A stretch of DNA of 64,000 nt from Diatrype stigma (GCA_022225965.2 JAKJXP020000119.1:1-64000), one strand, 5' to 3'; counted from the first letter of the stretch, positions 1-12,781 are shown. Numbers and translations: made by a program. The notes: generated from the sequence alone by a model not told the origin.

Positions 1-102
<102 letters not shown>

Positions 103-382
103 ATGGACATAATGAGATGGGTTGGGTGGTTGCACCACAGGCTTTGTGAGTGAAAATCATAGATAGGAAGGCCCATGGCATGCTTTGTTTGTATATTGTC
201 CAATCAATCATACGAGATGCAGAGAAGCCCCCAGTTCCCCGATTCAACTGACGGCATATGGCCGGCTCGGGTGGTTGAGTACTTAGGTTCTAATAAGGTG
301 TAAATTCCCTAACAAAGAAACAGACACGGTCCGCAGGTGTCGTTGGCACGCACACCGGCTTACGAAGATCTTCATACATGGA

Positions 383-505
383 GTGGCTTTGGCCGAGTGG
401 CAAATCCCATTGCGTGGTCCAGGCTGCTTTGAAAATGAAAATTCAGCTGGGAAGTTCTTGGGCCGGAGGGATCAGGTTCGATTCCTGAGTGGACTATTAT
501 TTTTT
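383..505 (+). ncRNA. Degenerate tRNA-like Pol III transcription unit (tRNA pseudogene or SINE head)
   Basis: A perfect A-box-like sequence (TGGCCGAGTGG, 390-400) and a perfect B box (GGTTCGATTCC, 475-485) are followed by a run of six T (500-505), the usual Pol III terminator. The T arm folds cleanly (TCAGG, loop, CCTGA, 472-488), and a 5-bp anticodon-like stem (GGCTG with CAGCT) can form around 422-448. The long spacing suggests a Ser/Leu-type variable arm or an intron. However, the would-be acceptor strands (about 383-389 and 489-495) do not pair; they look more like direct than inverted copies. A normal functional tRNA is therefore unlikely. A tRNA pseudogene, a tRNA-derived SINE or another Pol III RNA are the options. 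Confidence 0.35.
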
Positions 506-710
506 GCTTTTCTTATTTATAATTCTTTATTTTCAGGCAATGCTGGTATCTTAGAAACGAACAAGGAGCATGGCATTGAGTCGTAATCTAGATGTTCATA
601 CCTACTCATACGTTCCGAATAAGACCCTTATGGAACCCCAGAATATTCATATTCCAGGCATCCTGAAATATCCCAGACTCAGCTAGATTTCCTATGATCC
701 TATCTACGTA

Positions 711-2798
711 TTATACAAAACATACAACACCAGCACCTCCCACGCGCGTCTTGTTGCCGTATACGGCCCAGAAGTCGTCGCTCCATACCGGCAAGATGTG
801 AATCTCTCGGGCTGAGTAGTTTTCGCCGGGCATCGGGACCAATTTGATCTGCTTGCTAGCCGGCTCGAGGAGAGCTGGATGGCTCACCTCCAGGCCCTTC
901 ATTTCGGCTAGGGTGTCGGAGTCCTCGTCGAGGAGGGTCTGGGAATCGCTACTGTAACCGAGTATTATGGTTAGCAACCTAATAATGGGGGTTCTCATCT
1001 GTATATAGCTCACCTGTATGACGATGGCGCTTTGCCTGCTCGCTTCGTGATGAGCGTGTAGAGGGTCTCGCTAACAGGTACGAGGTGCTGTCTCGTGGAA
1101 AATAAGGCGTATCCTAGCCGACAGAATAGTTTTCCGGTCATCTCGCCTAGCACCAGTCAGTTCGAAGAATCTTGGCAGGGCAGCAAACATACTATCATAT
1201 CCAGCCATGTGTTCGTGGCCGATTTGGGCCTGCCGTGCGCTGTATTGCGTATGTAGTCTCTGGTAGCCATATGCGGGGTCTGTAGAGAAGAACGGAAATC
1301 GGCATTTAGCCTCATATTCTTCATGAAGCCTGGGTATATTAAGTATCGGGTCAGCATCACGAAAATGAAAGAGGGGGGGGGGAGGATGGTGAAACTGCTC
1401 ACCCTCTCAGGGATATGTAGGATAACCCTGAGTTGCCTTGAGGCTTTCGAGTAGCCAGGTACTTAGTATCAACGATGCGTGGGAATAGTTGGTGAATCTC
1501 TAAGAGAAAATCATCCAGGTTATCTGGGAGGGGACCAAAAAACGTTCGATAGATAAAAACGAGATCATAGAAGAGATTGTGGCCGACGACGATTGGGCGG
1601 CTCTTCCGGAGGGCTTCTTCGCACCTGGTGACATCGAAATTCAAATTAAAACCTGTATAGGCACCAGGCCCTTGCTGCGGTTGAGCTGGGCATGCCCAGT
1701 GTTGTTGGATCCTGGGGGGCAAAGATCCCCCAGCTAAGGCCTCGAATAAATACCGGAGACCTACAATGTACTCTACCTGCTGTAGCTTTTGCGCAATGTC
1801 AGGGTCCTGTGCAAAGTCAATAAACACCCCGGTTATGTAATATCTCCTTTGCCATCATCAGTGGCCCCCAACTTGTTCGTGTCACGTACCTCCGGCTGTG
1901 AACTCTCATCAGTTACCTGAACCCTGATTTCCCGTACTGGGGATGTTGTTGGTGGCAGCACTTTGCACTGTTGGAATTCTTCACGAACTAAGTGCATGAC
2001 CAGGGAGAGGTGTAGGGTCGTAAGGTCCTTGAAACCTGAGTCGTGGATTGTTGCCGTGGTATTCTAGTAGATGTATGCATAAGTATGTGGCAAACCAGCA
2101 AAGAAGTCAACTGACTTACACCTTGTCTGTTGGGGCGTACAATCATATCTTCAATAGTCAGCCGAGCTCTAGCATAGAAGCTGTTGTACTCTGTGCTAAG
2201 GGTTGAGAAATCAATATCGTCGTTGCTAGCCTTCTCATTCCTTGGCTGTTCATGTCTAGGTCGAAGTGAATGTACCCATTGTCTGGCTATCTTCTCTTCA
2301 TGACGCCCGAGATAAAAGCAGCCATCGTTGAAGCTCTTGTTGAGGTCAAACCTGTTATCCTTCAGGAACTTCAGGCTACTCATTGAGAAGCCGGCAATAC
2401 GGTCTAGGCGCTGGGTCAACCCATGGGCGATGTGATACGGTACATGACCATACGGCATCTCCGGGGACAACGGAATGTTGAACGTCTTAGTAGAATACTG
2501 GCCTAAATATGGGAATCAGATATTGTTCGACCAATGGATGTCCATGACAGAGTCGTCACTCACTAGAGCCCTCGTCATACTGTATGAATGTCAAGCCGAT
2601 CTCAATGATTGTAAACACCTCAGCAGCTTTCTTAGCTTGACTGTAGGCTTTCTGAGGACTAGTTATCGACGAATTGGATCCTGCATTATGCACCGAGATG
2701 CCACTCATCTCCAGGTCGATCGCAACAAAGCGTGCATGCTGTGCCAGGCTCAGCATATTGGGCAGCGTACTGTAGAGATTCTGCCGCGAGACATCCAT
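711..2798 (-). CDS. PARN/CAF1-family 3'-5' ribonuclease (poly(A)-specific, DEDDh)
   Basis: Predicted 568-residue CAF1-family ribonuclease, related to PARN and to the fission-yeast nuclease Triman; it would trim RNA 3' ends, such as poly(A) tails. Seven exons read in frame: 2798-2564, 2502-2120, 2063-1890, 1806-1403, 1329-1193, 1146-1014 and 951-711, all with GT-AG introns. The catalytic set is visible: Asp28 and Glu30 in FVAIDLEMSG, Asp near 345 in VGHNLFYDLVF, and His439/Asp444 in EHMAGYD. Asp28 and Glu30 have the same numbering as human PARN. The CAF1 segment TFNIPLSP follows exon 1. The C-terminus (FWAVYGNKTRVGG) is the conserved tail seen in fungal relatives. The start at 2798 puts the active-site Asp at the expected place. 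The gene appears intact. Whether it is a true deadenylase or a small-RNA trimmer cannot be told from sequence. Confidence 0.88.
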
Positions 2799-4849
2799 AA
2801 TAATGGTAGTCTTAGGGTCGTGATAGGTGTTCGTAATGGAGGGCCCAGGTTTATCCCTAGGATGTGTAAAAGGTGTAGTTGCGTTAGTTCAACCTGATCA
2901 AACGTGATTAGTTGGGTTGGGTTGCTTGACGTGGTTGCGATGGCAGATGTGGTTGCCCTGATGAAGTAGAAGGGGAAAACTCGCAGCTGAAATTGTCGAT
3001 ACAGCCAACTAGTGGATTCGACGTACTTGCCATAATAAGTATGAGTGTATGTCGTTGCCCGATAATAACAACTTTAAAGAAAGAATGGAAAAGGGTGACA
3101 CTTTGGTTTGTCTTGTAAGTATCACCTGTACAGTTACTGGAAACCTCAATGTAGTAACTGTTGTTGACAGTTCGTAATATCAGAGAGAATATAGTAATTG
3201 GAAGCAATAATGTTATTGCCCTGGATTTGGAAGAGACTGGCTATACATCACGGCATCGGCATCGGCGTACCTGCCGTGATATAAACAAGCAATATAACAT
3301 TGTTGCTGTTATGTTAACGGCTACGACCATGGGGAATAAAGCAGGTTTGCTTAATGCCAGGTATCATGGTTGTTAGCAATGTTATTGTAATAGCCATGAA
3401 TATTTGCTTGCTTTATGTAATACTTACTTTCACCATCTGACGAATACCTATCTATTAAATATTCAGTGTGCCCAGGCTATTACTACGGTCGTCATAGTAA
3501 AGCCCGTAATCTAGTGGCTGGTATGATGGCTTGTGATATGATGAAAGTCGACATAGTGATAGCAGTTGCTAAATGAGCAAAGTAACAAGGTTCTAATACA
3601 GAGGTGTCCTTGTTTATCACGTAAAGGTAGATAGGTAGTTAAAGAGCTAACTAATAACTAACAGCACAACATACAGTTTCTAGTTCTTCCAGCCTGAGAA
3701 TTCCTCGGGTCCTAACTGCAAGTTAGCAGGCCATTCTGATATTGAGACAACACACTTGCACTGACGGGTCAGCTCTTGAACAAGAAAATAAAGCACACAT
3801 TAAATTCTAAGGCAGAATATGATTCTTTGCTTGCTGCCAACAGCCTTCTTATCATGATGGTAGTTCGCGGGAGTGATCTAAACATGTTGATTATGGCTTC
3901 CGAATAGTACTGATATTGGGTCAAGATACCTAAGTATAGAAGGTCCTGCTGTTGGCCTTCTCATATATGATATTAGAGGCAATAGCCACATATATCTCAT
4001 AAAGAATGAATATCAATGCCTATGGAAAAGTACTGTATTACCCTTCAAATGCCTAATATCCTTCAAGCTTTGGACCTATGCCAACAAAGAAGGAAAGACC
4101 TTACGATATTGGATGTTGAGTGTCGGAGGTTGGATATTAGTATCTGATGTTGTCTTTACAACAGGGTCCCACGCGCTAACTGACTGTACAATACCTCCAG
4201 GGCTAGTACTACCTAGTTAGTACCAGTCACATGCCGCATCTCATTGGAGCATCCATGTGCTGCTGATGTAATAATACGCCAACTTAAACTTAGCGAGGTA
4301 CGGAGACGGGCAGCCTGTGGAGAAGCCGATTAGTTATCCCTACATGTATGTATGTATGTTTGTATGTATGTACATACAGGCCAGCGTGCCAGCGTGCGTG
4401 GGAACCGAAAGAGCCGAGGCAAACCAGGTTAGTTGCCAATTGTGCGCCGACAGCAATCACCGAAGGGGAAGCTCGACCGCTGGCACCGCTAATTACTTCC
4501 GAGCTGAGCTATGTAATTAGCGGATGCCCAGCCAGTACCTTATACAGTACTTAGAACGAAGCGGCCCAGTTCGCCAGGTCCCACATGCCACAATCTATGT
4601 ACGACACATGCCAGCTCAGTTGTTACGTTTTAACTAAGTACATAGACGTTATTGCTATTAGTTTACTCTTGTAATCCGACACGCCTCAATGCCCTCTGGC
4701 CCTGGCATTTGAATCCTCGACCTCCATCCGCGTTGGCCAGAATTCCCCTCACCTCCCGGTGACTGCGGCTTTGGATGAGGCTGCCTTCTAACTCGGATGC
4801 GTTTATGCCAACGCCGAGGTAGAAGAAACTACAGCATCGGCAACCGAAA
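2799..4849. other. Intergenic, about 2 kb, no supported gene
   Basis: This region separates the divergently transcribed nuclease and Pex26-like genes. It is moderately AT-rich, with a short TGTA microsatellite at about 4344-4374. A plus-strand open frame at 3161-3376 contains a stretch (ALDLEETG) resembling the first motif of DnaQ-type exonucleases, but the other motifs are absent. I see no tRNA, no transposon ends and no conserved protein. Confidence 0.6.
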
Positions 4850-6300
4850 ATGTCGTCGGAGGAGTCCTATACCGCAACTCTGAGCCCGAATGGCGCTGGC
4901 ACCGGCACCGAAACCTTCCGGTCTCACGTCCTCTCCAACTCCATCTCTCTAGCCTCGTCGACGAGTTCGCGTCAATCGGCGTCGAACATCTCCAAGGCTT
5001 ACCGCCAGGCGTCGCAGCTGTTCCTGACGCGTCGTCTGCCCGAGGCTTTGTCTACCGTAGTACCGTTGATCACGCCGTCTGCCGAAAACGTCATAGATGC
5101 AACCGACGACCCCGAACCATCGCCCGTCGCACGGGCGTCGAGGTCGACCAGGATCAAGGTCTGGAGTCTGTACTTGACCGTTCTAAATGCCATCCTTGAA
5201 CTGGATCCCGACGAGGGCAAAGACGCTTTCGGTGTGCAGGAGTGGCGTGCATTGTGCACCAAGGTCAGAGATGGAGATGTGTGGGAAGAGGTGGTTCAGT
5301 TCGGATATCATGGAGTCGAAGGAGAAGTGGATTCGGATGTTGTCATCAACCTGTAAGCTGCTCTCTGCTGTCTTTCACTGAACTTATACTGACACAAGGC
5401 TGTAGAGCCACCCTGCTCCTTGCCCATGCAAGGACCCAGACCCTCAACCAGAAGCGTTTGGAAAACTACCTGGCGGCAACCAACACTCCGAACCTGGATA
5501 TTTCACAGCGTCTAGAAGCGACAAGCTCGCCTCGGTTTGCATCTCGAACCCGGAGATCGACATCCAAGGGACCCAGCGGTGCCGACACACCGCGGGACCT
5601 AAATGCGAGAGTCAAGATTTTGGAGCTCTACACCCTGCACGTCCTATTACGAAACAACGAATGGGACTATGCCCGGGAATTCATAAGCATTAGTTCAGTG
5701 TTGGACGAGGAGAGGAGGGATGCGTTTCTACAGGCTCTCCAGAGTCTGCAGGACGAGAAGCATGAGTCGGAGCGGAGGGAGCGCGAGGAGCAGCAGAGGC
5801 AAGATGACAAATTACAGAAAGACTTAGAGGAGGCCCGGAAACTACGAGCAGAGAACGAGGCGAGAGAACGACGGCGCATAGACGAAGAACGAACGAAGCG
5901 TGAAGGCAGCGAAGTCGACTATGGTGTTGAAGGTACCCCCGCCCCGTCAGCAAACGGCAAAGCGAAACAAACCAAAGCTGGATCGTCCGCATCATCGCGG
6001 AAACCCAAGCCGTCGCCCACGTCGAAGCCTAAGGACAAGGGCAAAGCCGTTGTGGCACGGCCAGGAATTGGCACTCGGGCTACTTTGGTCCTTACCAACC
6101 TACGGAACGTCCTCGCGCAGATGGGTACTACGCTCAAGACGAACCCGGTGGTGCTGATGAGGCTGCTGGCCTTTATTATTTCGATTATTGTCATGTTTGG
6201 GAAGAGGAATATCCGGGAGCGGATACAGCGTATTCTCGGGTCGGGTTGGAACAAGGTGAAGGCAACGGCGGGCATGGGCGTTAAGGTCAGTTATATCTAG
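4850..6300 (+). CDS. pex26: Pex26-like peroxin, tail-anchored peroxisomal membrane protein
   Basis: Predicted 465-residue protein resembling the filamentous-fungal Pex26 family, which docks the Pex1-Pex6 AAA ATPases on the peroxisome for recycling of the import receptor Pex5. Exons are 4850-5352 and 5406-6300 with a GT-AG intron; the junction codon (CT|A) keeps the frame. The N-terminal third carries a helical segment ([17 protein letters not shown]) typical of the family. A highly charged Glu/Arg/Lys coiled coil follows (about residues 270-340), then a Ser/Lys-rich linker. A single hydrophobic segment near the C-terminus ([17 protein letters not shown]) is followed by basic residues, the pattern of a tail anchor. 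Assignment is by recollection of family appearance, not by search. A generic tail-anchored coiled-coil protein is the alternative. Confidence 0.6.
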
Positions 6301-6467
6301 TTGGAGCAGCGTTCTTTCTGTATCACAGCAAATGCAGTTACTGTATAATATGAATAATGCCCCTTATTCCATTATGTTATACAAAATAGGAGATATGACG
6401 AAATACTATCCAAGAAGCTTATTAGAAGACGAAAACGATAAGAGTTACAAATGGTTATCCGGTGATA

Positions 6468-9400
6468 TTACACCATTCCGCGAGCCTTTCGTTTCCCCCG
6501 TAATGTGGAAACACCGCTATGCCACCAGGATGTATGTGGGTGCTCCGAGTTCGCGCCTGGGAAGGAATTCCGGCTAGCCGAGTCTGAGCTCGAATCATCC
6601 GATGAATTGGAGACTGCGACCTGAGCTACTCTACTTCTCTTGTTGGTGGGTGGCGAAGGGGGCCGGTTGTGTCTATGGTGCTTCTTCCGCTCCCGGAGCC
6701 ACTGATCCGTCATCCGCTCCAGCCTGACCCGCGTCATGGGACCTTCCGTCAGCCGGGTGTGGACCCTCGTGTGTTCATCCAGGAGCCGGTAGGGTATTTT
6801 CAAAGCGAGCCGAAAGACGCCGCGGACCCACGGACTGAAGGCGAAGGATATGGATATAATTATGACGATGGCGGATAGCCCAACTAGGTACGACTAATGT
6901 CAGGCACAGGGCCTAAGTAGATTAAGAGTTCTTCGGGTCGGGCGGAGGATGGGGGTAAGAGAAAGTTATGAATAATAGGAAACTTACACATGTAGCTTAT
7001 CTGCTCCTTGAGCGTCATCCAATGCGCTTCGTTTATGTCCTCGTTATTCATGCCGAAAAAGGTCGCAAAGAAACCTAGGGGCAGCTTTGCCGTGGAAGAG
7101 GTCCTGTCAGCGGCAGCATCGCGCGGGCGTGTCTCAGGACGAAATCCTTTCCGATAACTTACGAAGAAGATGGTGACGATCGTGAAGGCCATGATGGCTC
7201 GACCCTGCTTGGCAGTCTCATCCGCTCTCTGAAGGGCGGCCCCTGCTTCGACTAGAGATATCTGCTGCTGTACCAAGGATAATAGGACTTGGAGCTGAAG
7301 GTTTCGGGGAAAGGCAAGGCTAGGGTTAATAGTTTGTCTTTACCAAAGTATCCCTTCGCGGTAGAGGCCATTGAGCTGCACATACCTGCTGACAACTATG
7401 GAGTGCTGAGTCTTCTAAATCCTGGATTTCGGCCTGTCGGCTCTCAATGAGCTCCAGGGTTCCTTCCGCCTCGATCAGAGTCCCTTCCCATGAGTTCGCC
7501 TGGGCTCGGTCTTCTTCATCGTCAGAGAAGACGTCCCCATTGGCCAGTACGGCTTGGTTCCCTGCCAACTCTTGAAGAATTCTTATGAACGTGGCGGCCT
7601 CCCCGCGCCTGGGAATTTTGCCCAATGGGTATTCGAGGTGTTTCTTAAAGTCCTTGACGACTTTGAGCTGCTCGGTGTAAATGTTCTTCATGATCTTCAG
7701 CTCCTCCGCAATGTCCTGTGCTTCCTTGAAGAGGACGCTACTTAGTTGTAACGTAGGATAAAAGTAATTCGACATGATGTCCGAATGCATGCTGCCCGGC
7801 CTGAGGCTTAATTGTCTCCAAAGGCTGTCGTAGGCGACCGAAGTCTCTTCCGTCTGGATTGGTTAGCTGGGCGGAGAACTACTTTTCCCGGGGAGGGGAG
7901 CTCTTCGACACAACTCACGACGTGACCGATGGCGGCTGCAAATAAGTCCATCACTGCGGGGCGCTCGTCTAGGGGCTTGGCCCTGTCGAAGAAAACGCGA
8001 GAGCATTGGTCGACGATCATGAGGGCTATATGGTATACTCCTATCAGCATAGGGAGACTACGTCATGTCAAGTTATAAGGGGGACTACCGAGGTGGTGGA
8101 TGGATTTGATCTCTTGTCTGGTCTGTAGACGTTCTCGGAGACTCGCGTGGACATCTGAATAATCGGGTTTGACTCTGGCCCATCTTCTCGGGAACGACGT
8201 GATGATGGTGTCTGCTCACAAGTCAGCACATTGCAGTCACCCAGGAGTCTTCGAAGACCAACTATTATCAAGTATCCATAGCCACAGTTGGTCAACCATG
8301 ACCACACGGGCGTCGTGGCTATGTGATCTTTGGCTAGTTCTTGTGCCCCGGTAGACCACCTGGTCCTTATCCCTATGCGATGTGTCATCTAGAGTGGCAG
8401 CAAAGTAGTACTGGTCAAGAGTGCGTCGTATATGGAATGGGGGGTCAGCTTTGATGTGATCACGGAGTATCCTTTCATCGGCTGCGTAGCCCATCTGATC
8501 GGCGACTCTTGCCACGGTCATCAAATACGCCCCCAGCAGTCTCCTAACATCAGAATTAGCTTAGGCTCCGACATGTGATGGCTAGGAGCAAACCTGCTTG
8601 TATTTGGGAGACCCATGACTAGGTTCCTCCGTAATTTCTATTTTCTTGGCTGCATTGTCGAGCTTCCGTTTTCCTCCCTTGTGACCAAGCTCTTCGTGTA
8701 TAACCTGCGTCATTTTTGCTTGGAGGCCACTGGCCTCCCAATGCAAGTACGGTAGCTGCAAACACGGTCAGCATCTTGCGCGAGCAAAGATCCGTGGCCT
8801 TGCTTACAAATAAGGCAATGTTCTTTTCCTGCATATGAGGCTGCAACGGAAATGAAATGCCGCCATTCGGTCGCGTTCGGCTACTAGGTGAGGAAGGACG
8901 GTTCGATGTGTTGTCTTGGTAACTTGGACGGGGATCTACAGACATTTTTAGATATGAGTAAAGCAAAGCAAGATGCTTGACCTACCACGGGGAATGCCAA
9001 AGCACTTGGATCTCATGTGTCTAGCATGCACAGGGGCCCCTCGTTTCGTCCCGTCATGCTCAACACGAGCCCCTATTCTCTTGCCCGGGTCTTTGCCCCT
9101 CAAGGCATCTCCTGACCCATGCATCTGTCCTCGCCAAAACTCATGTGCTAGCAGCTTATTAGTCTTCCTAAACGGCTTCGACTCTTCGTTGTAATACTTG
9201 GTAATTGCTTTCTATCATGATTTAAGGTTAGCGGGATCCTGATGTCTTCGATCCGTTCACAGCTCACCTCGATCCAAGACATGCTGTTCGCTGGAAAATG
9301 GAAGTAGCGAATCTCATCTGCGGGACACTCCTGCATCAACGGGTTGTCATCCGGGTTGTCGAGATTGAAGACTTCATGCATTGGGATCTTCTGGTTCGGA

Positions 9401-10218
9401 AACCTGCCGATGTAACTTTTATGCTGAGAGTCGCAGCCCACCCAGGTGTCTTTGCCTTTAACCTTTCTGAAATATATGACACCGGCTTTGAGGCCATAAA
9501 ACGGCTCGGGCTCTATGGATTCATCTGTGTTCATGATTTCTTCTGCGGTCCTGGGTTGGGAACTCTGTTGGGCTGCTGCTGCAGGGAGTGATTGTGTTGG
9601 CTGGTCCCTGGTAGGACTTCTGGCCTCCGTCACAACCACCCCCCAATCCTTTAAACGCCGAAGTCGTGCAATGTGTCGCTGATGTTTGTGGTACAACTCA
9701 TCCAATATGCTATGAAGTAGCTGCTGTTGCGCGTGCACCGAGGGCGCCTGGGCTACCCTCTCATGGAATGCCCTGGGGAATGCCCGGTCGGCCAAAATAT
9801 CACTTGGCTCAGCATCCCTCAAGGAGGAGACGATATTTTCCGTTTCTTGTATGAATCTTTCAGCATTCTTGCCCACCTCGCCTTTCCACGCCATTTTGTA
9901 TTTTCGAAGGTCTTGCATCAAATTATACCTGTGTTGATTTGATTCTAGCTGCCTCCGCAACCAGACAATCTTTTGTTCTTCATGCCGGATACGAGACTGG
10001 TATCTTAACTCCAAGTTGTTGATAAAGTCTAGCCGGTCGTTAACCCGAAGGCTTAGGAAGGTATCGAGGGGGTCTTGGTAGTGAATCCATGGCTCTTGAG
10101 TATACTGTTCAGGGGTGGTGTCTGATTGTGCGAATTGTAGATCAATGTATTCATCTTTCAATTTCTCCTGCCCCCTCACCGAGTTCCTAATGTTTCCCGT
10201 CGGCATTGAGATACTCAT
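6468..10218 (-). CDS. CorA-like Mg2+ transporter-domain protein
   Basis: Large multi-exon gene of the fungal CorA-like family. The first exon (10218-9268) is soluble and coiled-coil-like. Later exons start near 9196, 8935, 8755 and 8545, with more down to 6468. Family landmarks appear in order: LPYLHWE, RRTLDQYYF (near 8420), VDQLWLWILD, TIITSFP (near 8200), and a helical stalk (7326-7790). The first membrane helix (FTIVTIFF joined to LPLGFFATF) runs into the CorA signature GMN (FFGMNNED), and the second helix is LSAIVIIISISF (near 6870). The C-terminal tail is Arg/Ser-rich. The N-terminal half is long compared with bacterial CorA, as is common in fungi. Most introns join in frame, but the junction between the exon ending near 8594 and the next one near 8545 does not resolve cleanly, so the model may hold a frameshift or a non-canonical splice site. 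A role in Mg2+ transport is inferred only. Confidence 0.75.
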
Positions 10219-11388
10219 TTGGGGTCCATTGGTTCTCAGAGAAGAAAATCTACCAAAGCCTTCTTCACACCCCCTCCGCCGTGGAAAGCCACCATCTTTT
10301 ATACCTCTGCGCTGATTTCGGCATGACCATACCGTAGGAGGGCGGATATGTTCCCACCTTGGTTACGGAAGCCGGAACTGAGACTAAACGAGTTGACATA
10401 AGTACCTGATGCTAGCCAACCCTCAAAATCTACGGCGTCTCTGATTGCCCAGACGAAGCGCGACTATTAAACGGTACATACCCTTATTCTAGCCCCCAAT
10501 TATGGCCACTCATCAGCGGCCCAATAGTGCCTATCCAGTGCCCATGGCTGTACCAATGATACCAGTGATCTGACGATGTCTGCTCCCGGGGTGGTTGCAT
10601 TCACAAGATAACCCTTGGCAGGTTCGCTGCATGCTGCACACTATCACACACTCAACTGCATACATCGGATTCGAAAGGAGAAGCTACTGCGGGGGCATAA
10701 AGTCCATAGGGTACAATATAGGGTGTAGGGTAGGTAAAACCAGGGTATAGACCTGCCCCGTCAGCTCAGCCCGTATCGAGCCCATCTCCCACACAACTAG
10801 TAGAACGTGCATTGCAATATTGTAACGCAAGCAATGCAATGACAGCATCTCGCAAGCTGACACAGGAGCCCTGCGAGTTCAGGGTTTGTGCTTACCCAGA
10901 CAACGAATTACAGCTTGACAATACCTTGGTAATGGCAAAAGTGCTTATGTAAGCACAAGCTAAGATACATAACTACATACCTAGGTACCGCTAGGGGTAT
11001 GTTGTTGCCCTTTCTGCCATCTTGTCCGAATATCTAAGAGGGTAATAACCTTGGAAGTTACAGGGGAAGCAAGTGGGAGATATTGGTGTAATCAGTAATA
11101 TAGGTACGATTTGGTATTGAAGACACGAAGGAATATCTCAACATATATGTGCCTTTCGATGGCACTAAGTCAAGCCGCCTCGCGGTTGAAATGCAAGTCG
11201 TGGTAATTAATTACTGAGATGCCTATCAACCCGATTTATATCTAGGTTGTCAAAAAACCCCTAACGCCTTGAATGTAAACGTGGTACGTAAAACCCCCTG
11301 CCGAGGGAGGACCCGTATGGACATGCTCCCATGCGTGGTATAAAACCCCCTTTCCCCTTATTCCGCCCATACCCGGGCATCGCCAATG
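10219..11388. other. Intergenic, about 1.2 kb, nothing recognised
   Basis: Promoter side of the CorA-like gene and 3' flank of the PHF5A-like gene. Sequence composition is ordinary. I found no coding frame with family resemblance, no tRNA arms and no repeat structure. Confidence 0.6.
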
Positions 11389-11921
11389 CTAGTACCCTGT
11401 CCGATTCGTTTTTTTCTGGTAGAACAACTGCACACGCAAAGTCAGCATGGTCATTTGGCAGTCGCAAGACATAGCTTTGAAACAAGGGGAAAGGGAGACA
11501 GAGAGAGAGAGAAAGAGAGGAAGAGAGAGATGTATAACGTACGTCTGTCCTGGAACTACCCAGATTTATGATCTTGGGACAGCCATCACGGTCCTTCTCT
11601 AGCCGCGTGCACTCGAAACAGTAGAAGGCGTCCGAGATACCCTCACCGCCGCACACGACGCACTTGTTCTGGTAATTGCCGAAGCTGCATTCGTCGCATA
11701 TGCGGACCAGCGTTGTCGGTCGTACGTAGGAATCGCAAACGGGGCATTTGCCGTCGCACTTGTCGCACAGGCGTCCGATCGCGATGCCGGACTGCTTGCG
11801 GCACATGACCAAGTCGCTGGTTTGAAAAGAGTATGTCAGCTGGGCGACTGCCGCATGAGAGGAGAGCGTGAAGGAAGTGGGGGAAAGGATATGGCAACAC
11901 TTACGGATGATGGCGCGACAT
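11389..11921 (-). CDS. rds3: PHF5A/Rds3/Ini1 family U2 snRNP splicing factor
   Basis: Small Cys-rich splicing factor of the SF3b complex, which forms the branch-site-binding part of U2 snRNP. Three exons: 11921-11905 (17 nt), 11816-11543 and 11427-11389, giving 109 residues against 110 in most eukaryotes. The metal-binding CxxC knuckles are all present (for example [25 protein letters not shown]). The conserved block [13 protein letters not shown] is intact up to the last intron. The short first exon encodes MSRHHP, as expected. The last exon gives LFYQKK and then a tail (TNRTGY) that differs from the usual YGFKKR-type ending. The second intron contains a GA-rich microsatellite (about 11498-11531). 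Expression should be constitutive. Confidence 0.93.
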
Positions 11922-12781
11922 CTTGTCTTGTTGTTATGGACGCCTAGGGTATGTCGAACCTGGAGTATGTAGGTAGGTTGGAAGATAGATATCGGATTCG
12001 AGGTAACTGCGGCGCTGAGATGATGTTGACGAAACTCCGATGGTGTTGTCAAAATAGAAAGCAGAAGTTCAGACTGGATACCGGCGATCTTTGGAGGATA
12101 ACAGCAGCCGTGTAGATATTGTACTAAATGATTTCTCAGCCTTGCCACTACGTCGAATAACTAAAGCTAGTCGACTACCTTAGGTAGGTAGTTTATAGGT
12201 AGCTCGAGCTTCTGGGGACTTCCTTGATACTGAACTAGGATAAGATAGCTCTGTGTCTGCATGTGTACTCAGATACGCAGTAGCGCATGCTGATAACTGC
12301 ATATCTCACAGCTCAGGTAAAGTAGCCAGCGTAGTAGGTACTTAAGTGGGTGAGTGGGTGAGTGGACTTGGTTGGTGGGTCGCTACCAACAAGCTCACGC
12401 TATCTCGATTTGGGTGGAGCTCTGGCATCTAGCATGTATGTATGTATGTATGTATGTATGTACCTACTTAGGCGCTGAGCAATCGCGCAATGCTACTTAC
12501 CTAGGTATTCCCGGGATCCTAGCAGTAGCAATCATTCTTGCTGTAACACCTCACTCAGCCTTGCAATTCTCCGCATTCTAACTATTCTAACTAGAAGCTA
12601 AACCGTAGTATAGTTGTCTGGAAAGAACAGCTGCTTCATTCATTCCAGGTGTCTTTGGTCAGATTCATGGCAAGCTTGCTATATAAGCTTTCATTCACCA
12701 ATATTTTCACGTATAGGCGTCCCTTGCACACCTACGATTAACCCACTTCTAGTTCTATACCTACGCGACCGCTCTCGCACC
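11922..12781. other. Divergent promoter region with ATGT microsatellite
   Basis: This 860 bp stretch lies between the divergent PHF5A-like and pinin-like genes, both pre-mRNA-processing factors, and probably serves as a bidirectional promoter. It holds a perfect (ATGT)n microsatellite at about 12433-12461. No coding sequence is evident. Confidence 0.6.

Noticed and set aside
383..586. 67-codon plus-strand open frame
   Set aside because: It coincides with the tRNA-like Pol III unit and shows no protein features.
3161..3376. Possible DnaQ-like exonuclease fragment (ALDLEETG)
   Set aside because: Only the first motif resembles the family; the other acidic motifs and any extended homology are missing, so chance is likelier.
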